Assembly: GCF_000721175.1 (NCBI RefSeq)
Contig: NZ_JOEZ01000002.1
Coordinates: 223,414 to 287,413 of the forward strand
Source: Streptomyces anulatus
GTDB taxonomy: Bacteria; Actinomycetota; Actinomycetes; Streptomycetales; Streptomycetaceae
Reading direction: 5' to 3'
Length of the DNA: 64,000 bases
Part shown: positions 17,211 to 23,825 of the stretch, one piece after another
Layout of the letters: each line of letters opens with the position of its first letter
How positions within the stretch are numbered: the first letter of the stretch is position 1
The notes under the pieces: generated by a model
Told to the model about the DNA's origin: nothing
Databases searched by the model: none
Seen by the model: only the letters and a program-made list of their open reading frames with translations
Translations under genes and position numbers: made by a program

Positions 17211-17271
17211 TCATATATGACGTACGAAGTACGACGCGATGAAGTTAGAGCCGCCCGGAACGCTTCGTCAA
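17211..17271 (-). promoter_or_regulatory. gntR promoter with two palindromes, likely GntR operators
   Basis: Reading leftwards, TTGACG (17271-17266) and TAACTT (17247-17242) form a promoter with an 18-base spacer. Just past its start are CGTAC-GAA-GTACG (17221-17233) and TCATATATGA (17211-17220). AACGCTTCG is also repeated at 17259 and 17270. FadR-type proteins bind short palindromes of this sort. Confidence 0.55.
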
Positions 17272-17309
17272 CGCTTCGGACAGAACAACTTCTTCGCCCG
17301 ACGGGGCGC

Positions 17310-17338
17310 TTGACGTAACCTCGCGGACTTCTTAGCTT
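17310..17338 (+). promoter_or_regulatory. Promoter of the uronate dehydrogenase gene
   Basis: TTGACG (17310-17315) and TAGCTT (17333-17338) are 17 bases apart, a good housekeeping promoter. Transcription would begin near 17345, about 100 bases before the gene. Confidence 0.55.
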
Positions 17339-17443
17339 GTCCACGTATGCGAATGCGGTCCACGGCCTTGAAGGCCGGGGGTGTCACGACGCCCGCCCGT
17401 CCGGTGCCGCGCCGCACTGCATCGCCCCCGAGGAGATCTCCGT

Positions 17444-18253
17444 ATGACCGCTCCCCGCACCGTCCTGCTCACCGGCGCCGCAGGCGGCCTCGGCACCCTG
17501 ATGCGGGGGCTGCTGCCCGCGTACGGCTACGACCTGCGGCTGTTCGACCTGGTCCCGGTGGACGGCACACCCGACGCGATCACCGCCGACCTCAACGACC
17601 GGGAAGCGCTGCGCGAGGCCGTGCGCGGGGTCGACGCGGTCATCCACCTGGCGGGCATCTCGCTGGAGTCCACGTTCGACAGGATCCTCCGCGCCAACAT
17701 CGAGGGCACCTACCACCTCTACGAGGCCGCCCGCGAGGAGGGCGTCCGGCGCATCGTCTCCGCCTCCTCCAACCACGCCGTCGGCCACACACCGCGCCCC
17801 CTCCCCGGCGATCCGCTGATCCCGGTCGACACCCCGCACCGCCCCGACACCCTCTACGGCCTGTCGAAGTGCTTCGGTGAGGACCTGGCCCAGCTCTACT
17901 GGGACAAGCACGGCGTCGAGACCGTCTCGGTACGGATCGGGAGCTGCTTCCCGGAGCCCACCTCGGTACGCATGCTGTCGGTCTGGATGAGCCCCGGCGA
18001 CGGCGCCCGCCTCTTCCACGCCGCGCTCACCGCCGAGGCCGTCGGACACACCGTCGTCCACGGCTCCTCCGCCAACACCCGCCTGTGGTGGGACCTGACA
18101 TCGGCGCGCGCCCTGGGCTACGCACCGCAGGACGACTCGGAACCGTACGCGGCGAAACTCATCGCCGAACACGGCGAACTGGACCCGGACAACCCGGCCC
18201 ACACCCGTCTCGGCGGCCACTTCGTCACCGACCCGCCGATCTGGCCGCACTGA
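17444..18253 (+). CDS. udh: Uronate dehydrogenase-like NAD-dependent epimerase/dehydratase
   Basis: A 269-residue extended SDR. The NAD site is TGAAGGLG near residue 10, the catalytic pair is YGLSK, and the segment SASSNHAVG before it is characteristic of bacterial uronate dehydrogenases, which oxidise galacturonate or glucuronate to aldarolactones. The ATG at 17444 has GAGGAG eight bases upstream. It diverges from the gntR-lyase-dehydratase operon, so the set could run galacturonate to a lactone, then aldarate, keto-deoxy-aldarate and alpha-ketoglutarate semialdehyde. A dedicated lactonase and a semialdehyde dehydrogenase are not in the window. Confidence 0.8.
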   Translation: MTAPRTVLLTGAAGGLGTLMRGLLPAYGYDLRLFDLVPVDGTPDAITADLNDREALREAVRGVDAVIHLAGISLESTFDRILRANIEGTYHLYEAAREEGVRRIVSASSNHAVGHTPRPLPGDPLIPVDTPHRPDTLYGLSKCFGEDLAQLYWDKHGVETVSVRIGSCFPEPTSVRMLSVWMSPGDGARLFHAALTAEAVGHTVVHGSSANTRLWWDLTSARALGYAPQDDSEPYAAKLIAEHGELDPDNPAHTRLGGHFVTDPPIWPH

Positions 18254-18397
18254 GGGGTGCTCCGGCGCGGGCACCGATGAGTTCCGGGCTCGGGGCGGGT
18301 CATGAGTGGTGGGACGCGTCGAGCGACCGGGACGGCCCAGCTCCCGACGCGACCGGCAGACCGATCCACCGCCCCACCGACCGAGCGAGGAACCACC

Positions 18398-18787
18398 ATG
18401 AATGCCTCCACGACCGAAAACGCCGACGGCATCACCGGCCTGGGGGTCGTCATCGGCAGCACCGACTCCGACGCCCTGATCACCTGGTACCGCGCGGCGC
18501 TGGAACCCTTGGGCGCCCGCTGGGCGGAGCACCTCCTGATCCTCGGCCCCGGAGCGATCATCGGCTTCGACGAACGGGACGACGTCGCGGACAAGGCGGC
18601 CGAGCCGGGCCGGCAGATGATCAACATCACCGTGCGCGACGTACGGGCTGCCGAGAGGCACCTCAACACCCTCGGGGTCACGTGGGTGCGTCCGGTCGAG
18701 GAGGTCGGGGGCGGCTGGTTCTTCTCCACGATCGTGGACCCGGTGGGCAACTACCTCCAGATCCTCCAGGGCCCGGAAACGCCCTGA
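18398..18787 (+). CDS. VOC (glyoxalase/bleomycin resistance) family protein
   Basis: A 129-residue single-domain protein with the beta-alpha-beta-beta-beta repeat of vicinal oxygen chelate proteins: an early 'GLGVVIGSTDSDALITWYRAAL' half and a late 'VDPVGNYLQILQG' half. The short length suggests a dimeric, possibly metal-dependent enzyme or binding protein of unknown substrate. The ATG at 18398 follows GAGGAA. It is 145 bases after udh and directly precedes the broken reductase. Confidence 0.8.
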   Translation: MNASTTENADGITGLGVVIGSTDSDALITWYRAALEPLGARWAEHLLILGPGAIIGFDERDDVADKAAEPGRQMINITVRDVRAAERHLNTLGVTWVRPVEEVGGGWFFSTIVDPVGNYLQILQGPETP

Positions 18788-18797
18788 CACCCCCTGG

Positions 18798-19214
18798 ATG
18801 CGCGACGAGGGCAAGGTGGCCCGGATCGGCCTCTCCGAGGTGACGACCGCCGAACTGGCCGAGGCCCGGAGGATCGTGGACATCGCGAGCGTCCAGAACC
18901 GCTACAACCTCACCGACCGCGAGCACGAGCCGGTCCTCGCGGCGTGCGAGGCGGCGGACATCGCGTTCCTGCCCTGGCGCGCGGTCGCCTGGGGCAAGGC
19001 GGGCGACCGCGCGGAGGTGGCAGCGGTCGCGGCCGAGCTGGACGCCACCCCGACCCAGGTCTGCCTGACCTGGCTGCTGGCCCACTCCCCGGTCATGCTC
19101 CCGATCCCGGGCACGTCCAGCGTCGCCCACCTGGAGGAGAACACAGCGGCGGGGGATATCGTGCTCGCCCCGGAGCTGCGGGCACGGCTGGACGGGATCG
19201 CGGCGAGCGTCTGA
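18798..19214 (+). pseudogene. C-terminal half of an aldo/keto reductase
   Basis: The 138-residue frame matches only the second half of an aldo/keto reductase (families usually have 280-330 residues): 'KVARIGLSEVTTAEL', 'ASVQNRYNL', 'LPWRAVAWGKA' and the cofactor segment 'LPIPGTSSVAHLEEN'. The catalytic Asp/Tyr/Lys half is missing. The similarity starts at once after the VOC stop, so a deletion fused the two. The ATG at 18798 is internal to the ancestral gene and has no ribosome site. It is unlikely to be functional. Confidence 0.8.
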
Positions 19215-19240
19215 ATCCGCTGCCGCCCGAGGCCCCTGGA

Positions 19241-19290
19241 TACATTCGATCATGTACATTGGTACACACTGGTGTATATATCGAAGGGTG
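19241..19290 (+). promoter_or_regulatory. vapBC promoter/operator region
   Basis: An AT-rich patch in otherwise GC-rich DNA. It holds the palindrome ATGTACAT (19252-19259), the inverted repeat TACAC/GTGTA (19263-19267 and 19272-19276) and TATATATCGA. Type II antitoxins usually autoregulate through such sites. Confidence 0.5.
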
Positions 19291-19294
19291 AGGC

Positions 19295-19522
19295 ATGAGC
19301 CGAACAGTCATCGATCTGGACGACGAAGCGCTTGCGGCCGCCGCAATAGAGCTGGGAACCACGACGAAGCGCGAAACGATCAACACCGCGCTGCGCGAGG
19401 TCGTCGAGCGCAACCGCCGTCTGCGCGCCCTGAACGAGCTGCAGGACATCGCCCAGGAGGGCGGCCTGGACATGGACGTTCTTCTCGACAAGCGCCGCTA
19501 TCGAGGGGGCCCTGCGGCGTGA
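19295..19522 (+). CDS. VapB-type antitoxin
   Basis: A 75-residue protein of the ribbon-helix-helix antitoxin class: an N-terminal strand 'RTVIDLDDEALAAAA', helix with 'TTTKRETINTALREVV', and a C-terminal tail that would wrap around the toxin. The ATG follows GGGTGAGG. The stop overlaps the toxin start by GTGA, the usual arrangement. Confidence 0.85.
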   Translation: MSRTVIDLDDEALAAAAIELGTTTKRETINTALREVVERNRRLRALNELQDIAQEGGLDMDVLLDKRRYRGGPAA

Positions 19523-19926
19523 GCGTCGCCGACTATCTCATCGACACATCGGCGCTCGCCCGCATCCTCCTGCGCCAGAGCACCGAGGACTGGACCCGCC
19601 GCATCAGTGCAGGCCTTGTCGCCCTCTGTGACCTCACCGAACTGGAACTGCTCTATTCCGCCCGCTCCGCCGAGGACCGCGAGAAGGTCCGGGAGCGTCT
19701 GGCGCTGTACACCTGGTGCCCCATGCCTGACGGGGTGTTCCGGCGCGCCCGGACCGTACAGGAAGAACTCACCTCCAAGGGAGAGCACCGAAGCGCCGGC
19801 CCCGTGGATCTGCTGCTGGCTGCCACTGCGGAACAGTCGGGTCTGACGCTGCTCCACTACGACCGCGACTTCGAGACCATCGCCCGCACCACCGGACAGC
19901 CCACCAGAATGCTGGACCTGAGGTAG
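19519..19926 (+). CDS. VapC-type PIN-domain toxin
   Basis: A 135-residue PIN ribonuclease. The acidic metal-binding residues are visible in 'YLIDTSALAR', 'CDLTELELLYSAR' and 'GPVDLLLAATAEQ', with a late 'HYDRDFETIA'. VapC proteins cut tRNA or rRNA and are held silent by their antitoxin. The GTG start at 19519 is fixed by the 4-base overlap with the antitoxin stop; the open frame extends upstream but over the antitoxin. Confidence 0.87.
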   Translation: MSVADYLIDTSALARILLRQSTEDWTRRISAGLVALCDLTELELLYSARSAEDREKVRERLALYTWCPMPDGVFRRARTVQEELTSKGEHRSAGPVDLLLAATAEQSGLTLLHYDRDFETIARTTGQPTRMLDLR

Positions 19927-20015
19927 CCGCCGGACTACAGCAGCCGCCCGGCCGGGGGAAGCCGCACCGGGCGCTGCCCAGCGCTCTGACCACGCAGGTC
20001 CACCGAGCCCGCAGA

Positions 20016-20336
20016 TCATTCCCGCTCGGAAGCCGCGGCGAGGTGACGAAGGCAGGAGGCGGAAGCCTTGCGGTGGGGCGTGTTCGGCGCGTCGCTGTAG
20101 AGCCGCATCTCACGAGCTGCTCGATCCATGTGCTGCCAGAAACTGAGGGGCAGATCAAGGTCGTCAGCGAGATGGACCATGCAGTCGAAGGCGAGTCCCA
20201 GCTCGTTGTGCTCCAGGAACTCCCTCGTCGTTGAGAGATCGATGCCCGGCCGGTGCATGAGGTGGGCCCGGGCTGCGTCGAGATGGGCTCGGGTCCGCTT
20301 CCAGCTTGCCTGCAATTCCTCACGGTCGTAGGTCAT
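20016..20336 (-). CDS. Small hypothetical protein, possibly MafI-like immunity family
   Basis: A 106-residue helical, charged protein with no signal or membrane segment. The central 'FLEHNELGLAFDCMVHLAD' pattern resembles small actinobacterial proteins annotated as MafI-type immunity proteins, but I cannot confirm this. No toxin partner is adjacent. It ends 90 bases from the PIN toxin, on the opposite strand. Confidence 0.5.
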   Translation of the reverse strand: MTYDREELQASWKRTRAHLDAARAHLMHRPGIDLSTTREFLEHNELGLAFDCMVHLADDLDLPLSFWQHMDRAAREMRLYSDAPNTPHRKASASCLRHLAAASERE

Positions 20337-20461
20337 GACATCAGTGTTGCGAGTGTCACCGACCGTCCATCAGCCGATTGTGGACGGCGCATTGCCCGCC
20401 CGGGAGATGGTCTGCTCGACGCGTCAGGACGGACACCTTCGGGCAGCGGGACCCGCGCGGC

Positions 20462-20530
20462 TTACAACACGTCACCGACGCGCAGGGTCGCCCGCTCGGA
20501 GTGGGCGACGACGACGTGGACCTCATCCAT
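20462..20530 (-). pseudogene. 5' stub of an aminoglycoside phosphotransferase-like gene
   Basis: A 22-codon frame starting 'MDEVHVVVAHSERATLRVGD' is the usual N-terminus of Streptomyces phosphotransferase-family proteins, which continue with a Phe-Leu-Lys segment. Here it runs into a TAA at 20464-20462 and unrelated sequence. It is the start of a gene whose body was deleted. Confidence 0.45.
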
Positions 20531-20555
20531 GGGGACCGCCACCTCGGCAGGCCCC

Positions 20556-20789
20556 CTAGAGGGAACCGTCCTGAACGGCGGCGACGAAGGCCTGCCACTG
20601 CTCGGGGCCGAAGGTGTGCGCGCCGAGGGTTCGGTCCTTGCTGTCGCCGACGGCGACGAGGCCGTCCGGCGTCGGCTGAGTCTCGACGCACGTCCCCCCG
20701 TTGTCGCCGCTGTATGAGGACTTCACCCAGGCACTGTCGGGAAGGCCGTATCGCGCCATCTGCTGCGTCCACCTCAACGCTCTGTTCAT
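20556..20789 (-). CDS. DUF397 protein
   Basis: A 77-residue protein carrying the DUF397 signature: 'WVKSSYSGDNGGTCVE', then 'VAVGDSKDRTLGAHTFGPEQWQAFVAAV'. These small proteins accompany helix-turn-helix/DUF5753 regulators in Streptomyces and some pairs act like toxin-antitoxin or developmental switches (WhiJ/AbaA-type loci). ATG 20789 was chosen; ATG 20759 would trim ten residues. There is no stop between it and the upstream DUF5753 remnant, so a fused product could also be made. Confidence 0.75.
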   Translation of the reverse strand: MNRALRWTQQMARYGLPDSAWVKSSYSGDNGGTCVETQPTPDGLVAVGDSKDRTLGAHTFGPEQWQAFVAAVQDGSL

Positions 20790-21149
20790 GAACTCTCGCT
20801 TCACAACCGAGATTAGTTCCATGGACTGCCGCGACGCGAGTGCCGTCGCCCTCAGTTCGTCGAAGGCCAACTGATAGCGCTCCACGGGCTGGTCTTCCTC
20901 CAGATACAACGCGCCATCCAGGTAGTCCAAGCTGACGACGTCGAGGTCCATCGGATCGGGATAGCTGTAGATGTTGAAGGCGCCGTCAGCGCCCGCGTGC
21001 CAGCCCTGGGAGAACGGCACCACCTGGATGGTGAGCTTCGGCGGATTGTTCACCTCCAGGATCTTGTCGAGCTGAGCCACCATGACAGCCGGTCCACCGA
21101 CCTCTCGGCGGAGCACCGCTTCGTCGAGGAGACAGACGTACTGGGGAGG
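20790..21149 (-). pseudogene. Truncated DUF5753 regulator, in frame with DUF397
   Basis: The frame matches the C-terminal ligand-like part of XRE/DUF5753 regulators ('CLLDEAVLRREVGGPAVM', 'TIQVVPFSQGWHAGADGAF', 'YLDGALYLEE'). Similarity starts abruptly at about 21149 and the helix-turn-helix half is absent. Beyond that point the opposite strand looks coding. The last residues read straight into the DUF397 protein. ATG 21083 could start a 175-residue fusion, but its first residues lie within the domain. Confidence 0.65.
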
Positions 21150-21452
21150 GTTGTCCCGGCTGCTCGATGCCGTACCGCAGGCCACCGAACAGCCGAGCAC
21201 GACCGCCGACGCCACCACCGTCAAGACCCTGCTCGTCCACGCTTTCCCGCAGGCCACCGGTGGCGGCACCCTCTCCGTATCCGTACGGGAGAACACCGCT
21301 GACCTCCTGGACCTGGGCTCGATCGACGCCCGTACCGCGCGACGCCTGATTCGGGCATTCCAGTTCCGAACGGCCGCTTGCTGTACGGCAGTCCCGGAAG
21401 CATCACGTCGGCGTGGGCCAGCCACCGCCTCAGCCTCTCGGCTCAGGGCTGA
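21150..21452 (+). other. Orphan coding-like fragment
   Basis: From about 21151 to 21360 the plus strand shows the third-position GC bias of real genes and reads 'TVKTLLVHAFPQATGGGTLS' and 'TADLLDLGSIDARTARRLI'. I do not recognise the family. It lacks a start and degenerates after 21360. It abuts the truncated DUF5753 gene head to head, marking a rearrangement point near 21150. Confidence 0.4.
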
Positions 21453-21707
21453 TCATCGACCGGCTCGACGGTATTCGTCATGGCGCCTGAGTACGCGGAC
21501 CATTCTCCAAGCAGCGCAGATCAGTGCCACTACTCCACCGGTCACCTGCAGGGTGCTGTTCACCCGCTGAGGCAGATCCCACACCAGCGCCGGGAGCATC
21601 ACGGCGCCGAATACCAACAGTGCGAGCAGGACTCCGCTCACCAACGCGAACACGATCTCAACGGTCAGCGCGTCCTTTTCCCAGCGCGATTCACGCCCCA
21701 TGTCCAT
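21453..21707 (-). CDS. Small membrane protein with two helices (DUF6332-like)
   Basis: An 84-residue protein with an N-terminal charged segment (GRESRWEKDALTVEI), a hydrophobic stretch with Phe/Leu/Val, a short 'WDLPQRV' loop and a second membrane helix, ending in basic residues. The layout resembles the Streptomyces DUF6332 group, without certainty. The ATG at 21707 or 21701 lacks a clear ribosome site. The sequence up to 21960 shows no convincing gene, only a coding-like patch on the plus strand around 21800-21890. Confidence 0.5.
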   Translation of the reverse strand: MDMGRESRWEKDALTVEIVFALVSGVLLALLVFGAVMLPALVWDLPQRVNSTLQVTGGVVALICAAWRMVRVLRRHDEYRRAGR

Positions 21708-21960
21708 GGGGGCAAGCGTCGCATAGTCACCGGCCCCCCGACTCAGGCAGCGCAAGGAGTTGCTCCCCGGGTCCCCGGCCCCGTCAAGCGCGGCCGCAGT
21801 ACCCCTGAGCACATCGATACGGAGGGCACGCCGGAGCTGGCCGTTCTCGCCGCCCTGGACGAGCAACTCGGCCGCGTATTCACCGGAACGTGCCGACACG
21901 TGCGGTGGGGCCATGACGGTTCCGCGGTCAACCTCGGGCGACGCGGCCGGGCCCGGGGCG

Positions 21961-22839
21961 TCAGCGTTCGGCGTCGCCCCACTCCTCCACGGTCACCTCG
22001 TCGCCCACCGACAGCTTGCCCGGCCGCACCACGGAGAACTTCGCCCCGAACACCACCCCGCCTGCCGAGAAACGCCGGTAGCCCGCGAGCGTCCGCAGCG
22101 GCTCCGGGCCGCCCCGGGCCCCGGCCTCCTGGTCGACCAGGGTGACCGCGCAGCGCACGGCCAGCTTGGCGTAGCCCAGTTCGGCCGCACCGATGGTCAT
22201 GCGGCGGATACGGTCCTCGGCGTGGGGTTCCGCCGCCCAGTCTTCACCTCCGCGTCCCTCGGGGTGGCTGTCGACGACGATGTTCGGGCGGAAGCGGTCC
22301 ATGGGCAGGGGCGGGGCGCCGCGCTCGGCCATCCGCGTGTGCAGGCGGGCGAGGGAGGCGCGGGAGAGCAGGTGGACGGCGCTGCTGTCGGCATAGCCGG
22401 AGGTGCCGGGGGTCAGACCATCGGTTCTCCGGTCGTGCTCCGGCGGTACGCGGACCAGCCGGCTCGGAGCGCCGAGGAAGTCCGAGAGCCACGAGGCGGC
22501 CTCCTCGCCCTGGTCGATCCCCCGGTACGTCACGCCGAACAGGTCGACGTCGCGCCGGGGCGCGGAGGTGGTGACATCGACGTGCACCACGCCTGCCACG
22601 CCGTCACCACCCTCCGCCTCCGCCGTCGCCAGCGTGAGCCTGCTGCCGTCGGCGCTGACGCTGGGCCGGACCAGGGCCAGGCGGGGGTCGCGGCGCTGGG
22701 TGCGGTAGGCCCCGTCGACGCTGACGACCATGAAAGCGCGGTCGTGCGCGAGACCCGCAGGGGTGAGGTGCGTACTGTCCACGGGCGTTCCCGCGCAGCC
22801 CTTGACGGGGTAGGTGATCAGATCGACGACGGTCGCCAT
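21961..22839 (-). CDS. MOSC-domain molybdenum-cofactor-type protein
   Basis: A 292-residue protein with an N-terminal MOSC beta-barrel ('LITYPVKGCAGTPVD', 'HDRAFMVV') and a C-terminal MOSC domain ('DRFRPNIVVD', 'RCAVTLVDQEAG'). A Cys near the C-terminal domain could take part in sulfur transfer; relatives include mARC and YcbX, which reduce N-hydroxylated compounds. The ATG at 22839 is preceded by AAGGAG ten bases away. It stands alone between the scarred region and the second toxin-antitoxin pair. Confidence 0.87.
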   Translation of the reverse strand: MATVVDLITYPVKGCAGTPVDSTHLTPAGLAHDRAFMVVSVDGAYRTQRRDPRLALVRPSVSADGSRLTLATAEAEGGDGVAGVVHVDVTTSAPRRDVDLFGVTYRGIDQGEEAASWLSDFLGAPSRLVRVPPEHDRRTDGLTPGTSGYADSSAVHLLSRASLARLHTRMAERGAPPLPMDRFRPNIVVDSHPEGRGGEDWAAEPHAEDRIRRMTIGAAELGYAKLAVRCAVTLVDQEAGARGGPEPLRTLAGYRRFSAGGVVFGAKFSVVRPGKLSVGDEVTVEEWGDAER

Positions 22840-23056
22840 CCGGCCCGCTCCTTCTTGAGGTCCCCTGCCCCCCGGAACTTCCGCCGTCGGGCCCGTACAG
22901 CCAGGGTGCCAGGCCGCGCGATCACGCTCGACGGGTTTCGCGCCATACCGCGACGCGCCCCACCACCAGGCGGCCCGCGCCGCCCACGGGGCAGCCGCCA
23001 GGCATCCGCACAGTCGGAGACCACCGTAACTACCGCGTAGCGGTCTGTTCCACCGC

Positions 23057-23111
23057 GTACTACCGTGCAGCAGCGCATACCACCGCATACCGTAGTAGTA
23101 CCATGTAGTAC
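23057..23111 (+). promoter_or_regulatory. Repeats upstream of the Phd/PIN operon
   Basis: GTAGTAC occurs at 23095-23101 and 23105-23111, ten bases apart, and its reverse complement GTACTAC lies at 23057-23063. ACCGC-type repeats sit between. The second copy touches the antitoxin ATG, which lacks a ribosome site, so the mRNA may be leaderless and the antitoxin may bind directly over the start. Confidence 0.5.
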
Positions 23112-23354
23112 ATGGAGACCACTGCCCGCGAGTTCAACCAGCGATCCTCACAGATTCTTGCTGCGGCAGCGCGCGGCGAGACCATCACCGTCACCAAGAA
23201 CGGCGCAGCTGTCGCGCGCGTCGTGCCTATCGGCGACGACGACGTTCCTCCCTATCCCACCGACCCCATGGGCGCCATACACCTGCCCGACCTGGGCCTG
23301 CCTGACCTCACCGACGAGGAGATCGAGGACACGCTCAGGGGGATGGGCTCGTGA
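23112..23354 (+). CDS. Phd/YefM-type antitoxin
   Basis: An 80-residue protein with the Phd/YefM DNA-binding fold: 'TAREFNQRSSQILAAAARGE' followed by 'TVTKNGAAVARVVPI', then a disordered, acidic tail. It should bind its own promoter and neutralise the PIN protein. Its stop overlaps the toxin start by GTGA. The ATG has no ribosome site upstream. Confidence 0.85.
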   Translation: METTAREFNQRSSQILAAAARGETITVTKNGAAVARVVPIGDDDVPPYPTDPMGAIHLPDLGLPDLTDEEIEDTLRGMGS

Positions 23355-23797
23355 ACCTGATCGCCGTCGCCGACACCAACGCCCTCTACCGGCTTCTCGA
23401 CCCGAGGCTCACCGGGCACGAAGCGCACAAGAAGGCGCTGGGAACGATCAGCCACCTGATCATCTCCCCGTTCGTCCTGGCCGAGCTGAACTACCTCATC
23501 ACCACGAAGGCAGGGGCCGACAAGGCCCTGACGGCCGCGCGGTTCATCGAGCGCAACGTGGCCACCCGCCGGTTCGAGATCCCTCCCGTCGGAGCGCACC
23601 TGAGTGCGGCGATCGCCGTCGCGGAGGGCTACGTGGACGCGGACGGCGGCAAGGGCATCGGGCTGGCGGACGCGATGAACGTCGCCCTTGCCGCCGCGTA
23701 CCGTACCGAGGTCGTCTTCACCTCGTACCGTCACTTCCGTATGGTCCGGCCCCTGACCGGGCACAAGGCTTTCAGGTTGCTGCCCGACGACCTGTGA
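23351..23797 (+). CDS. PIN-domain toxin
   Basis: A 148-residue PIN ribonuclease with acidic residues in 'VADTNALYRLLD', 'LAELNYLI' and 'GIGLADAMNVALAA', plus the C-terminal 'VFTSYRHFRMVRP'. With a Phd-type partner it forms a second type II toxin-antitoxin pair in this 5-kb stretch. The GTG start at 23351 is fixed by overlap with the antitoxin stop. Confidence 0.87.
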   Translation: MNLIAVADTNALYRLLDPRLTGHEAHKKALGTISHLIISPFVLAELNYLITTKAGADKALTAARFIERNVATRRFEIPPVGAHLSAAIAVAEGYVDADGGKGIGLADAMNVALAAAYRTEVVFTSYRHFRMVRPLTGHKAFRLLPDDL

Positions 23798-23825
23798 CGA
23801 CGGCGCCCACCAACGAGGCGGCCCC

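Noticed and set aside
21760..21960. Plus-strand coding-like patch with 'LAVLAALDEQLGRVF'
   Set aside because: Only about 30 codons show bias, there is no start or family, and the extent is undefined, so it is not listed as a gene.
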